Source of the DNA: Sitta carolinensis
Lineage: Eukaryota; Chordata; Aves; Passeriformes; Sittidae
Direction: 5' to 3'
DNA length: 64,000 nucleotides
NCBI GenBank assembly: GCA_032173965.1
Contig: JAVUNC010000006.1
Span: 20,640,370 to 20,704,369 of the forward strand
The position numbers were made by a program, and so were the translations under genes. Under the pieces are notes generated by a model that was given only the letters and a program-made list of their open reading frames with translations, was not told the DNA's origin and searched no databases. Of this stretch, positions 33,899 to 46,239 are shown in pieces. The first letter of the stretch is position 1. The number at the start of each line of letters is the position of its first letter.

Positions 33899-35384
33899 GT
33901 TAGTGTTTTTTCTGCAGCAAGTCCATCCCAAGCATTTGGAACCCATCTGCAGCAACTGCACATCCAACATTGTCCAAAAGGATGTGATGGAGGGATCAGA
34001 GATTTAAACTTCCTCTCCCCTGTGGCTCCTTACAAGAGTCATTAAAAGCAGGCTTTTTCAAACTTATCCTGTGAGGATGAGACACTGCTTTTCTTCCCAT
34101 CCAATCTCCACATTTTCATTTCCAGATCTGCCCTTTGGCAGAAAGAACTGCTCATGGAAAGGCAGTCCTGCTTCATTGTTGGTAAAATGCTGATTTTTTT
34201 TCATGCCATGCAGCTTCTATGAAACAGGAAACATTACAGCCTTTAGAAATCCTTACAGAAATTGTAGTAATAGGGCTAATTATAAAAAATGGTCATTTTT
34301 CTGGGCCTCACATACAAATCTGCACTTTTAAGATGTGCCTTTTGTCTCTGCAAGAGTCTGACCCTTTAAATGAAAGAAAAGAAATATACAAGCAATTAGA
34401 ACCCTTCTTTGTGTGGAGGTTTTTTTTCCTAAAATAATCCACCCTAAAGACATCGTGTTCAGCATAAAACAAAAAGAAATACACTGTAGTCCTGAAGAAT
34501 TGGAATTGCACCTGAATCCTCACTCTGCAAAGGGCACGTAGATGTATTTCAGCGCAAAAATTGGAATTTCTTGAAGCTCAATGGCCACAGATAGAAATTA
34601 TTTTATTAGGCAATGCCAATCAGACTGAGGCTGGTCTAATCCAAGGTGTGAGGAGTCAGCTTTGGCTCTGCTTGGCAGTGCAGAGCCCGTTAATCCAAGT
34701 GCCAGGGATGCTGAAACATTCCTTCATCCGGCAGGAGCCAAGCCCTGCAGGCTGCCAAGAGCTGCCTCTGAATTTCATGGGAACTGGGAGTGTGTGGCAC
34801 CTGGCAAGCCCCAGCCTGCTGTGAAAACCTCTCTGGAAGGGAAGGGAATTACATCCCAGGGTCTGGTGCTGGCTGTGGCCTGGGCCAGCATGAGCCAGCC
34901 CCGGGATCATGGGGCAGGGAAGCTCATAAACCAGCGTGGGGAGCACGGGAATTCCCAGGCTGGAATTTCATTCATTCATCCACATGGCTCGCTCCTCCGT
35001 GGTTTTACAATAAAATCTTGGGTCATGTCTCAGGAAAGTCGATTTTGCCCAGAGAAAGGAGGAGATTCCCCACCACTGGTGCTGAGAAACATCAGTGCCT
35101 TTGCACAACCCTGCTGGGAAAGGGGCAGAGGTTCCCAGCAGCTGCTGAGCCAGTGCCCAGGCTTGGCACTGACCTGGAGAGTGCTGCAAGAGAGCTGTGC
35201 TTGGTTAAACCTTCACCCCAAGTCCAGACAGGAATTGGAAAAAAGCAGATTTTCCCTCTGCCACCTGCTTAAGCTCCCAAGTTAAGATGCACAAAGTCAA
35301 ACATGCTGATGGGATGTGCACCCACTTATTCCCACTGTGCTGAGGCACTGCTGAGGCACCTCCAGGCCAGTTTTGGCAACCTAA
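32739..35384. other. Intergenic DNA; no gene seen
   Basis: Unique-looking DNA with a 48-base T run at 33850. At 34660-35290 two plus-strand frames are open together for about 500-600 bases, but neither looks like a protein. Confidence 0.5.
33850..33897 (+). repeat. Poly-T tract (48 T)
   Basis: Uninterrupted T run. On the minus strand it would be a poly-A tail, but the DNA beyond it shows no polyadenylation signal or recognisable reverse-transcribed gene. Confidence 0.92.
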
Positions 35385-35905
35385 TGACAGGACATTGAGG
35401 GGCTGGAGCATGTCTGAAGAAGGCAATGGAGCTGGGGAAGGGTCTGGAGCACCAGGAGAGGCTGAGGGAGCTGGGCAGGGGCTGGAGAATCCCTGAGGGA
35501 GCTGGAAAAGGGCTGGAGAATTCCTGAGGAGTTGGGCAGGGGCTCATCCTGGAGCAGAGGAGGCTCAGGGCTCTCCTGGCTCTGCACAGCTCCTGCCAGG
35601 AGAGGCAGTGAGGGGGATCAGGATCTGCTCCTAGGGACAGGGACAGGACAAGGGGAAATGGCTTCAAGTTGTACCAGAGGAGGTTTAGATTGGGTATTAG
35701 GAAAACTTCCTCATGGAAAAGGTGGTCAGGCATTGGAAGAGGATGTGCAGGGCAGTGGTGGAGTCCCCATCCCTGGAGGGATTTAAAAGCTGTGTGGCTG
35801 TGACACTTGGGGACATGAGTCAGTGGTGGCCTTGGTGGTGCTGGGGGAATGGTTGGACTCTGATCTCAGAGGGCTTTTCCAACCCTAAAGAGTCCATGAT
35901 TGTCT
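35385..35905 (+). mobile_element. CR1 LINE 3' fragment, about 520 bases
   Basis: Plus-strand CR1: ATTGAGGGGCTGGAGCATGT, then two to three copies of a GGGCTGGAGAATCCCTGAGG-type internal repeat, GGAGCAGAGGAGGCTCAGGG, GGGACAGGACAAGGGGAAAT, CCCATCCCTGGAGGGATTTA, ending TTTTCCAACCCTAAAGAGTCC and ATGATT. It mirrors the subfamily of 19620-20375, including the internal short repeats. Confidence 0.9.
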
Positions 35906-36440
35906 TCCAAGAGGCTCCTCAGCTCCCCAGCCCCTCAGCTCTGCAGGAGGGTGGCTCAGAAATCCCTGGAGCTGTTGTAGAAGCTGGAAATCACCAGGAG
36001 AGGATGAAGTCTCATGGCAAGACCAATGGCAGAACAAAAAAAACCAAAGGCCAGAAATTCCCTGTGAAATCTTTTTTCTGCTATTTTGTGTTTTGAAGCT
36101 CATCCCTGTGGATATTTTCCTGAAGCAAATTCATTGGTGTTGTCATGAGGGTTTTTTCAGTCAAACCTTGCTTACCTGGCATCTGACCTCCTTTCTTGCA
36201 GGTGATTCTTATCTCTGAGTTGAGCAAAGCACATGAAACATGATTTCATCTGCTCGGGAAGCAGGTAAGAAGGATAAGAAGAGATAAGAAGGAACTGGTT
36301 GGCCAGCGTGAGATGCAAAGGAGATTACAGGAATTTTGCATCACTCCTGCACAGAGGTGCCTGTGAGAAGCAATGAGCAGGGCTCACCCCAGAATACCTG
36401 GTGCACCTGATCTGCATTTTGATGGGACCAAGTCTCTGGC

Positions 36441-36459
36441 TTTTTTTTTTTTTTTTTTT
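36441..36459 (+). repeat. Poly-T tract (19 T)
   Basis: Homopolymer followed by a GTTTGTTTG simple stretch. Confidence 0.9.
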
Positions 36460-36587
36460 GTTTGTTTGTTTTGGGTTTTTTTGTGTATGTTTTGATTGTA
36501 CTCAAAATACCAAACTAAAATCAACAAAAATTACTCCATTATCTGCCTTACTCCAGCCCACATGACCAGGACAACGAAATTTCCTAG

Positions 36588-36845
36588 AGTCACAGAATGT
36601 CCTGACTTGGAAGGGGCACACAGGGATCATGGAGTCCTACTCCTGGCCCTGCACAGGGCATCCCAAGGGCCACACCATGTGCCTGAGAGTGTTGTCCAAA
36701 TTCTCCTGGTGCTCTGACAGGCTTGGGGCCATGACCACTTCCCTGGGAAGCCTATTCAGTTCCCAACCACTCTATGTGTGAAGAAATTTGACCCAGTTCT
36801 GATGACATGTAATCCAGTCCAGCTCTCTGGGGCTTTAGAAGTCAG
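36588..36845 (-). mobile_element. CR1 LINE 3' fragment (distinct subfamily)
   Basis: Reversed CR1 of the type starting AGTCACAGAATGTCCTGACT, then AAGGGGCACACAGGGATCAT, CTCCTGGCCCTGCACAGGGC, CACACCATGTGCCTGAGAGT and CTGACAGGCTTGGGGCCATG. The fragment at 48848 is the same subfamily. Confidence 0.85.
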
Positions 36846-37129
36846 TTTAAGTGACCTCTTCTCTCCTTACACTTTTACTGCCCTGTTTCAGCTGGTAGGT
36901 GCCCATGAATTTTATTATTTTCAGATCCCAGTTTTACAGGGGAAAGTGTTTGGATTTTACTGTTGTCGTGTGCTGTGAAGGGTTGACCCAAAATCCACTC
37001 TAAACAAGAACACTGTATAAAAAGAAAGTGGCCTTTTCTGATCCCAGGACCTTGCACAACAAGCCATGAACATTTTGTAACAACAGCTGGTCCAGGGGTC
37101 CTGCCAGGACATGATCCTGGCTTGGCTTT

Positions 37130-37345
37130 TGAGAAGGAATTCTTGGCTCTGAGGGTGGGCAGGCCCTGGCACAGACTACCCAGAGAGGCTGTGGCTGCCC
37201 CTGGATTCCTGGAAGTGTTCCAGGCCAGGTTGGACAGGGCTTGGAGCACCCTGGGATAGTGGAAGGTGTTCCTGTCATGGCAGGGGGTGGAACGAGATGG
37301 GTTTTAAAGTTTCCTTGCAATCCAAGCCATTCTGGGATTCCATGA
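37130..37345 (+). mobile_element. CR1 LINE 3' fragment
   Basis: AAGGAATTCTTGGCTCTGAG, then GGCAGGCCCTGGCACAGAC, TGGCTGCCCCTGGATTCC, GGGCTTGGAGCACCCTGGG and TCATGGCAGGGGGTGG, ending CCATTCTGGGATTCCATGA. It keeps the 3' terminus. Confidence 0.9.
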
Positions 37346-40234
37346 CAAGGGAGCAGAGTACCACGTGGTGTTTACTCCCACTAGGTAATTTCTGGACCAG
37401 AGCAGCTTTTGGAACGTGCCTTGCTTCATGCCCAGAGCAGCTGTAGGTCCTGCTGACACTCTGAGTCACACTGAACAAGGCTGGAAGAAAATAAATCTTG
37501 GTCCTGCTGCAAATGCAGCCAAAATCCCATCATCTTCCCCAGAGCCAGGATGTTACCCTGGGACTCTCTGTACTGCAAGCTGTTCCATGCAGATGCACCT
37601 CTGATCTTCTTCAGAGCTCCCTGGTTTTCCTGGGACTACACATGGCTCTGGGATCTGCTGCTGGAGCAGGGCTGCAGCAAGTGGTCAGAGGAAGGAGCCA
37701 ACAAGCAGGGACCCAGCTCAGAGGGGCTGCTGTGGCTGCCCACTGGCTTTGCAGATCCTACATCCCTCCAGAACCTCCTTGCCGGGGGTGGGCAAGAGGG
37801 GATCTGTCAGGAAACAGGGGAAGACAGCAGCAAAATTCAAACCTGAGGGTGCTGCTGAATGCTTCTTGAAATTCCCTAGAGATTTCAAGGATGATGAGGG
37901 GTGTTAAACATCCCTCCATCCTTTGAAGTCCCCCTTTTCTAAACATCACTATTTTCCACACCATGGAAAATAAAGTATCCTCTTTAGTGTGTGGTGAAAA
38001 GGTCAAACCCACTGCAATTTGGGAATATAATGCTTCTGAGCAGGGCTTTCCTGGGGAAAACATTTCATAGAAATTTTTGGCTTCACCAATCTTGGAAAAG
38101 CACGGCTTGAGCCATGAATGGTGGTAATCAGAGGGGAAAAAAAAAAAAAAAAAAGGAACATGTCTTGTATGACCACGAGATGGCAGCTGGAGCCTGGGAA
38201 GTCCTTTGCAGGCACAGTAGCTCCTCTGGAAAACCAAGTCATTTGCCAACGCAGCCCACATTTGGGAATACGCACCTGCACCGTGCTGGCTTTGAACATT
38301 ATGCATGTGTGCTCCGAGCTCCGGAATATCTGATTACCCCTTTCATTTCCCTGCTCCTCTGAGCCCTCCTCGATTAGTCAGTATCAAATAAATGGTTTTA
38401 AGCAACATAATCCCTGCTGATATGAAAACAGCAGCACATCTGGTCTAAACCCGCTGTTGGGGTCCAGTCTGCTCTGACACCTAATTCAACAGAGACCTGG
38501 AGCCAGGTGCTCTGCCCACCTCGTGCCACCACCACTCCTGCCTGCAATTCCTTCTGGAGCTGGATTTTAAATGGCTGACTATGTGTGACCACATTCCAGC
38601 AGCAGTTTAAGCAGGCCCTTGGACACCCTCCATCCCTGCAGTGCAATTGGCTTGGGCTCAGACTCTGCAAAGCTCCGGTGGAGATGCCCCACCAAGATTT
38701 GAGAGAGGATTCACAAGCAGCTGAGCAACACCTCGATGAAGGCAGTGGGAGGCCTGAGGTTTCTCAGCCTTGTTGAGGTCCTCACAGGGAGCAGAGAAAT
38801 GTGAACTGGAAAGTGGCGCTTTAGGGCAGAAATTAATTATCCTGGAAGAAGGAAGGAATGATGACTCACATAGGTGGATTTTAAAACTGTGGAAGAAGCA
38901 CATGGAGTGGTCAAGGTAGTAATTTGGAAATCCTGCTGTGAAGCCATTTGGTTTGGAGCCAGCCTACGTGAGAAGTGTCAATGCACTTGGCTGCTTTCCT
39001 CAGAAGTGACAGCTTGGTACGCTCCATCCTCACCTTCCTCAGCTGCTCTGCATATGCCAATGCTCTACAGGAAATCTGCCTTTTGCATAATGGAAAACAC
39101 GCTAAAATTTCCATATTTCTGCCTGTGGGAGACCTTCACATGGTGTTCAAACATCACTGCCCATCTTTACTCCCTTCCAGCTCTGTGATTCCCCGTTGAG
39201 CTGTTGTTCTCCCAGGTGGGGAGTTGATCATCATGGCAACAGCTGAGCAATTTCTCAGCTGAGCCAGGTAACAGCACCTGCGACTTCACCTTAAAGAACA
39301 AAGGAAAATGGTATCCAGTTTGTAATTCCTGTTATCATGCTGGTTGGCACAACTGGAGCTAGAGGAAGATGGAATGATTTACCCACATCCCAAGCTAGCA
39401 CAGACCCATCCCCTAAAGCCCCAGGATGACCACGTTGCCCATGATATCTCCTGCTAGAAGAAAACATCCCTGCTCCTCTCCCCCCTTGCTTTTACATGCC
39501 ACGAGGAGCTATTTCCTAGGAACTCTCATGTTTCTCACAGCAGCAGGAGGGTTTTCTTGGCAATTGGGAGGCAGTAAGAAGGGAGTTGCAGGGGGAATGC
39601 TGAGCAAAAGAAGGAGGAAATTGTTATGGGAAAAAGGTGAAGAAACATCACAATGATTTCTGCACCTCTCAAACAGTTTGGTTTGTGGGGTGGGAGCTGC
39701 CACCGCTGCGGGTGAATTTTAGTGAGCTTTCCTCTTTCCAAAGGGTGTAAGCTGATTTTATAGGACAGGGGAACACAGCCAGATCAGAGCTGCTCAATTC
39801 TCTGACCCATTGTGAGTAATTTACAAAGGTTTAGACCAAGTTAAAGCAAAGATGAATTTCAGAGCCTGTGGGTTTATATTTTGCAGCTGCTTTTCTGAGG
39901 CCTGATCCAAGGACCAGCAACATTACCAGGCACCTTCCCTCTGACATCAGAGGGCATTAGGGTGGGATTTATGCATTTGGGAGAGGTTTTCTAATAATTT
40001 TTTTAAACACTAGTGATTCAAGTCAGGCTGAGGGTTCAAGATTAGCGCTCAAGAAGAGTGCCAAGACCTGTGGATTTGCATGTAGTTTGGAAATGTGCCA
40101 CTAACCTTGGGAATGGTACAGACCTCAGGAGGAAGGGGCAATTCCCACCCCATTCTCCCCTCATCTTCAAAGCTTTTGTTTCCCAGTGACACCCCTTTGC
40201 TGTCCCTGGGGCACTGTGGGGTCTCAGGAGCCAG
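37346..40234. other. Intergenic DNA; no gene seen
   Basis: Unique-looking DNA with an A run at 38137-38154. No exon, RNA gene or mobile element was recognised. Conservation with other birds would be needed to spot any regulatory element. Confidence 0.5.
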
Positions 40235-40460
40235 ATCACAGAATCATGGCAGGTTTGAGTTAGAAGGAGCTTTAAAGACCATCTTATTCCAAGCCTCTGC
40301 CATGGGCAGGGTCACCTCCCACTAGCTCAGGTCGCTGCAGCCAGGCATTGGACATTTCCAGGGATCCAGGGGCAGCCACAGCTTCCCTGGGCACCCTGTG
40401 CCAGGGTCTCAGCACCCTCACAGGGAGGAATTTCTTCCTAATCAGGTCTGACACTAATGG
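40235..40460 (-). mobile_element. CR1 LINE 3' fragment
   Basis: Begins ATCACAGAATCATGGCAGG, then GCCATGGGCAGGGTCACC, CCAGGGATCCAGGGGCAGCC, TGGGCACCCTGTGCCAGGG and CACAGGGAGGAATTTCTTCC. It is reversed. Confidence 0.88.
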
Positions 40461-40761
40461 ATTCATTCTGTTCCTGTCCCACTGCTTTCAGAGCATTGCC
40501 CATAACCATCAACTGTCCATGGATGCAGACAAACTTCAGCTTCTTGAGGTGGTTACTTCACCTGTGCAATGGCATGCATTGGGTCTGTGTGTCGGATGTG
40601 AAACTGGTTTTCCAGCCAGGAGCTGGGATATCACTTGATGTCCCATGCAGGAGGAGGAGAGAATTAAACAGGAAAGAGATCTTCCAGGAAAAGATCATGT
40701 TGGGGATTGTGAACTGCAGAATTTGAAAGACAGGAAAGCCTTGAAAATTTGAAAGTAGGGA

Positions 40762-40870
40762 ATTACAGAATCATCTAAGTTTGAAAAGCCCTCTAAGTTC
40801 ATTGAGTCCCATGGTTCCCCCAGCACTGCCAAGGCCACTGCTGAGCTGGTCTCCAAGTGCCACATCTGCA
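40762..40870 (-). mobile_element. CR1 LINE 3' fragment
   Basis: TTACAGAATCATCTAAGTTT followed by GAAAAGCCCTCTAAGTTCAT, then GCACTGCCAAGGCCACTGC. This is the reverse of the subfamily at 23226 and 35385. Confidence 0.8.
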
Positions 40871-41284
40871 AGAAATTGAAAAGATGCATGGTGAAAAATT
40901 AGCCAATATTAATAATCTCTTGGTCATTGCAGGGGGCAGTGTCTCCCTGCAGCAGAGCTGTTTGCAGGCTCCAGTGAAGTCACTGGGAATGCCTGGCTTG
41001 CTGTGGAATGGGACACTGGAAAGGGAATGGGCCTTTGCTGTGGTAAAACATACAGGTCAAGTGACACTTTGGGGTGTCCCCCAGCAGCTCCTCAGCCCCC
41101 CTCCCCTGCTCAGTATGGGCAGACCTGTCCCTGCACAGCAGTGCCTGTAGGTGAGAGCTCACAGGTGCACAGGGAGCTCCCAGCACAGGGAAACTGCTCC
41201 AGTTCTGCTCCCCCAGGCAGATGCAGTGAGAGGATAAGTGGAAGAGCTGTGGGCTGTGACATCCCAATTACACGCTCTGCTGGA

Positions 41285-41385
41285 GAGGATCCAGAGTGAG
41301 ACTGATGGAGTGCTTCACAGAAGTGGGGTTGGGACTAGGTGATCTATAACATCTCTTCCAACCCGAACCATTCTGATTCTTTTTG
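41285..41385 (+). mobile_element. CR1 LINE 3' terminus
   Basis: TGGGACTAGGTGATCTATAA followed by CATCTCTTCCAACCCGAACC and ATTCTGATTCT: the last ~80 bases of CR1. Confidence 0.78.
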
Positions 41386-41949
41386 CTTTCATTTCCAGGC
41401 AGAGTGGACAAAAACGAGGAAGATGTCCTGGCTTAAGACCAGGAGCATGCAAAGAGCAGCTCCATCATTCAACCTGCCCTCTTGAAGTTGAGACAGCTGA
41501 GATCTCTTCAGACACGAGCAACCCTCTCTTGTTGGGATGTTGTTTCTGCAGCCTGGCTCAGGGAAGAACTTGCACATCTTGCCATTCCATCCCTTGGCCC
41601 AGCTCACAGAACTTGGGCTGCCATGGAACCTGTCTGACCAGGGGCAGGCTCACAGCTGTGCCCCATTTGTGTGGAGAACTCAGGATCATAGAAAGAGCTG
41701 AAAACTGGGACACCCCTGAGGGTTTGTTTCCACAGTCATCCCCATCCAGAAAAACGAGGGCTGTGATTTCTGAATCTCATCCTCCAGATTTCTTTCTGGC
41801 AGATGTCTGGTCCTTTGCTCATTGCACTCTTTCAGTTTTGTGGTGCCTGGTCACAAATTGCCGTGCACAGCATGGGATGAGTTTGTAGATCCAGGGTCTG
41901 CAGTGAGCAGGGTTCTGTCAATCAAAGCCAGAGGCTGCTGAAAGCAAAG

Positions 41950-42085
41950 GGGTGAAAGGCCAGGCTGGATGGGGCTTGGAAATAAACTGGAAGTAACCTG
42001 GGCTAATAGAAGATTTTCCTTCCAGTTGGAAAGAGATGAAACTTTAGGGTCCTTTCTAATATCCAAATCTTTCTGTGAAACAGAG
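41950..42085 (+). mobile_element. CR1 LINE 3' fragment, diverged
   Basis: AGGCCAGGCTGGATGGGGCT, TAACCTGGGCTAATAGAAGA and GGGTCCTTTCTAATATCCAA are diverged CR1 3' phrases in the right order. Confidence 0.75.
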
Positions 42086-44333
42086 TCATTCCCACCCTCA
42101 GGAAACCAGACCAGTGAATTTCTTCTCTGAAGATGCGCCCATTAATGCCATTTCCTTATCTCTTCCCGTGAGCAATAAATAGAAAGATAAGTCAGTGTTT
42201 TGTCAGCAGTGCCCGCAGCCAGAGTGAGATTCTCCCTGTGGAAATGTCACCATTGTGACAGCCCTTCACCCTCTGCAGGACAGTGCACTCCTGCCATCTC
42301 ATGGACATCTCACGAACAGGGAGGAATTCCTCAAAAGGAGAGGGGATTATGATGAATTTTTCTCCAAATCTACTTCAACAGTTGAGAATTTAGCTAAGTA
42401 TTAAACAGATTTTTTTTTTTTTTGCCTTTTGCAGGCTTTTGATTATGCAGTTTTCATAATGAACTCAGTGTGGTTGTTTCCGATTTGGCCCCGTAGCATC
42501 TGGCAGGGAGCCTCTGTCTGAATGTGAGACTTGCTGCATCCAGATTTGATTCCTTTTCCTTGGCACAGCTTTGCCTCCTGCTGATGGAAACTTTAAAGAA
42601 ATAATAAAAAAAATACCATGACATCTGAAACACCGCCAGAAAACATCAACATGCTTTCTAGCTGCCATCTATTGTGCAACGCAAACCTCTTAAGATTTAA
42701 TATTTCTAAAACTGTGGTGCACCTGTTTGTGAGAGAAACTACCTTGTCACATGATGACATGTTTTGCCAAATCACTTACATTTTTTTTTTATTTATTAGT
42801 TTTAGAGTGTGAGTACCCTCCCTTTCCTCCCTCTTTTTCCTTCTCCACCCCAAAATTTCTCCATGCAAAAATCCTTTTTCCAAGAATTGCGATCTGTAAT
42901 TATATGATGGATTTCCCACCCTTTGCTTTTGACAGATCCTTGTCTTCTACCTACAGTGAGAGCTTCAATGACTGGGTGCATTTGTCTGGAAGACACTGGT
43001 GCCTGCTGTACCCAATTTATACCAGATAAACCCCAGTTTGGCCCAACTGGGAGCTTGCCAGTGCCTGCAAGGTCACGTTGGTTCAACCAGCTCTTCACTA
43101 CCCATATCTGGACTGAAGAGGGCTCTGCTGTCTGGCCAAACCTCTCTGTCTGCCGCAAAAGCAAGTTTCTTCTTCAGCTTGCGTTTATTTCAGTTGTTTT
43201 TCAAGGTAGAATTCAGCTCTCCACAGCTGCTTGGCTGGGATGGGAATCTGAGACAGAGCTGGATGTCACAGGTGGGCTTGGGTGGGCCAGGAGAGCTTAG
43301 AGTGAAGCAGTCTCCTGAAAAACAAGTGGCATCAATTCATTTCGCTCCCAGCTGGTAGATCAAAGTATTGCTCAGTGATAACGCCTCGCAAGTCGCCTTC
43401 CAGGTGTCACAGAGGGAAGGGGCTTGCTCAGGTTACACTTGCCTGTTGCTGGTCTCACTGTCACCAGAGCGAGCACAAACAGAATGTGCTCACTTCAGGG
43501 ATTGTTCTTGAAAGGCCTTCTCCTAGTTTTTAGAAGAGTGGCAGCATGGGCTGACTTCCACCTCTCCCTTTGCCCAATTGCTTTTCTGCTCCTCAGGGAG
43601 CAGAAGGGCTGGGTGCAAACTGGCCTAATTTCAGATCAGAACCAATTCAGCTCTCTAGGTCTGGTTGAGTTCAAGGAGAACTTGCACAGTCTAGATTCTG
43701 GAAGAGCACATGTTATTGAAAGATCAGGAAAGATGGTTTTCTTCTTCTTCTATGTGGTCTTTTTGTGATTCATTTCCCTGAAGCTTGCTGCCTTCCACCT
43801 GATTTCTGGCCTATACTTCCATGTTTACACACTGTCCAGTAAGTCATTCATTAGCAAAATTCCTCCTGCATCTTTTTCATATTTCCCCCTTAAGCCTCAG
43901 CTTGAGTTCTGGTGTCCTCTGCTTCAGCTTTCCTGGCCTTTGCTCTTGGCCTCATCACTTCTGTTATGCAGGTACACCACTGACCCTGTGAGCAGGAGCA
44001 GCACTTCAATAGCAGTCCAGAAGGGACACCCATGTGCAGGAACACAGAATACCTTTCCCCCAGAAGGGATCTGCTGTCAGGGATCTGTGCCTTTCTACTC
44101 CATGGAGCAGTTTGGATGCAAGGCATGGGCTGTCATATGCTCAGCATCCTCCTCCTGCTCATCCTTGGGTTCCCTTTGCAGAGCCTCAGCCCCTGCATTC
44201 TGTCAGGTGGGACATTCCCAGAGGAGAGGAGCCTGCTGTGTCCCCATTATCCCCATGCCTTATGTCCCTGTGTTCAGGTGGGCACAGAGAGGATGGGGGC
44301 TCCTGCCCGCCCCGTGTGCTGTCAGCCTGTCAG
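42086..44333. other. Intergenic DNA; no gene seen
   Basis: Unique-looking DNA. A segment at about 43910-44040 has a partial look-alike at 47320-47440 (both contain GGAGCAGCA-TTC and CAG-CCAGAAGGG), suggesting a shared old repeat that I cannot name. Confidence 0.45.
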
Positions 44334-44642
44334 CTGGGCTGTGATTCCTGTATCCCCCTGTCCCTGCTGTCCCAGGGCAGCTGGGCTGTGATGCCTGTAT
44401 CCCCCTGTCCCTGCTGTCCCTGCTGTCCCAGGGCAGCTGGGCTGTGATGCCTGTATCCCCCTGTCCCTATTGTCCCTGCTGTCCCAGGGCAGCTGGGCTG
44501 TGATGCCTGTATCCCCCTGTCCCTGCTGTCCCAGGGCAGCTGGGCTGTGATTCCTGTATCCCCCTGTCCCTGCTGTCCCTGCTGTCCCAGGGCAGCTGGG
44601 CTGTGATTCCTGTATCCCCCTGTCCCTGCTGTCCCTGGGCAG
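44334..44642. repeat. Minisatellite with alternating 47- and 56-bp units
   Basis: Six units start CTGGGCTGTGAT and run through CCTGTATCCCCCTGTCCC to CCCAGGGCAG or CCCTGGGCAG. Lengths in order are 47, 56, 56, 47, 56 and 47. The 9-base difference is one extra TGCTGTCCC-type subunit, so the array is a repeat nested in a repeat. Confidence 0.93.
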
Positions 44643-44700
44643 AGCCAGGCCCTGCTTGCTGCCCTCATGGTGGCACTCCTGGCCCCAGAGCTCTCCAAGG

Positions 44701-45861
44701 TGTTATAAATGCATATTTTAGTATTGGCTTTTTGCAAATGTTGGAATTAATGCTATAAGCATGATGGTTTTTCTATAGTTTTTAGTGTTGGGGTTTTTTT
44801 TTATTGCCTGAATAGATGTATAAGGTTTTTCTTTGCTGTAGTTGGAATTTAAGTGCAGTGTGTTTCAGCTGCCTGAATAGGTAACTTCCAGAAGAGGCCC
44901 AAGTGACTATCAGCATTCACTGCTTGTGGAAGAAGGGACCAAAGCCCAAATCAAAAAGATGATAACAGAATAAAAGTGAGATTACTCTTGACAGACCCAA
45001 GGAGCGACCATACAGAGCAGTTCCTGGAAAAATGAATATGCATAAATTCATGAATGAAGACCGGACCCAAGGAGTGACTATGCAGTTCCTGGAAAAGTGA
45101 ATGTGCATAAATCCATGCATGAAGAAAGGGATAAAAAAGGGGGGTTCCAAGACACTGGTGTGCTCTTGGCAGCGTGCAGGCTGAGCTGGGCCACGGTGTA
45201 AAGAATAAGATCCCAAAGACACAAGCTCTTAATTAAAATGTCAGGTTATTGTTAAATGTTGAATGTTAAAGTTCTAGATTTGCCTTTTGTTGTTGTTGAA
45301 TGTTAAGATCCCTCGTGAAGCTAAAGTATGTTCCTCCAGTCCTGTATCTGTTACCCTGTACCCAAGTCCCTTGTCACTCTGTATCCATGTCCCTTTTCAT
45401 CAGGAAACCACCCCTGCTGCTCCCAGAAGAACTTGGACACAAATTATATGCAAATGAAGGGCCTCTGGTGCAATTAAGACCATCGAAACAACGAACCAGC
45501 ATACAACTAGAGAATAAAAACTGTAACTCCAGCCCAGCAGGACCACGGACATATACCAGCAACTGGAGGTTCCGTCCTGTCACTGTGACTTGACAGCACT
45601 CAGTCTAAATGACAGCCCCAGACCATGAACCAACAGGGTCTTCCTGAGGACTCTCATGAGGATGGAAGCCCCAGCTCTGCCAAGAGACAAAGCTGTGCAC
45701 CTCCTGCTCAGCCCCAGCTCTGCTGAGAGACAAAGCTGTGCACCTCCTGCTCAGCATCGCCCAGTGGGAGCAGCAGCGGGTGCGCGACCCCTCCAGCCCC
45801 CCTCCTGAGAGCTGATCTAAATAAAGGCATCAGAAAGGAGCAGGTCTCCTTGCCTGTTTTT
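44701..45861 (+). mobile_element. Probable ERV LTR sequence (one or two elements)
   Basis: Begins TGTTATAAATGCATATTTTA, a typical LTR-like start. An imperfect tandem duplication of about 65-70 bases (GACCCAAGGAGYGAC...) lies at 44995-45129, a TATA-like GGGATAAAAAAGGGG at about 45130, a CTAAATAAAGGCATCAG polyadenylation-type signal at about 45820, and a 43-bp tandem duplication at 45668-45753. The TATA to polyadenylation spacing is long for one LTR, so two elements or internal sequence may be included. Boundaries are approximate. Confidence 0.5.
45668..45753. repeat. 43-bp tandem duplication
   Basis: GCCCCAGCTCTGC at 45668 recurs at 45711 as GCCCCAGCTCTGC with two nearby changes; both copies run to CACCTCCTGCTCAG. 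Confidence 0.9.
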
Positions 45862-45864
45862 CTC

Positions 45865-46065
45865 AATGGGGAAGGAAGTCTGGGCTGTGAGGGCTGTGAA
45901 GTCCTGGCACAGGTTGCTCTGGGAAGCTGTGGCTGCCCCTGGGTCCCTGCGAGCATTCCGGTGCAGGCTGGATGGGCCTTGGAGCAACCTGGCCTGGCCA
46001 GAGGTGTCCCAGCCCATGGGACAGGAGGGGAACTGGGTGGCCTTGGAGCTCATTCCAGGCATTCA
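45865..46065 (+). mobile_element. CR1 LINE 3' fragment
   Basis: TGGGGAAGGAAGTCTGGGCT, CCTGGCACAGGTTGCTCTGG, GTGGCTGCCCCTGGGTCCC, GGGCCTTGGAGCAACCTGG and CAGCCCATGGGACAGGAGG. It abuts the LTR-like region. Confidence 0.82.
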
Positions 46066-46239
46066 CAGACAGCGTTTGTTTGAGCACTGCCTTTAGAGGA
46101 GCTTTGCACTGACTGCAGCTCCCAGAGGGAAGAAATTCTCCCAAGGCAGGAGGGCAGTCAGTGTCATTTTGTGAAAACAATTGTGCAATTTAAACACTTA
46201 ATAGCAAGTAATAAATCTAAAAATTCTTATGTTAACAAT

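Noticed and set aside
33742..33963. Processed pseudogene with a poly-A tail on the minus strand
   Set aside because: No polyadenylation signal or recognisable coding remnant precedes the A run.
34662..35285. 207-codon plus-strand ORF with an overlapping 160-codon frame
   Set aside because: No domain, signal or splice context; two frames open together suggests low stop density rather than coding.
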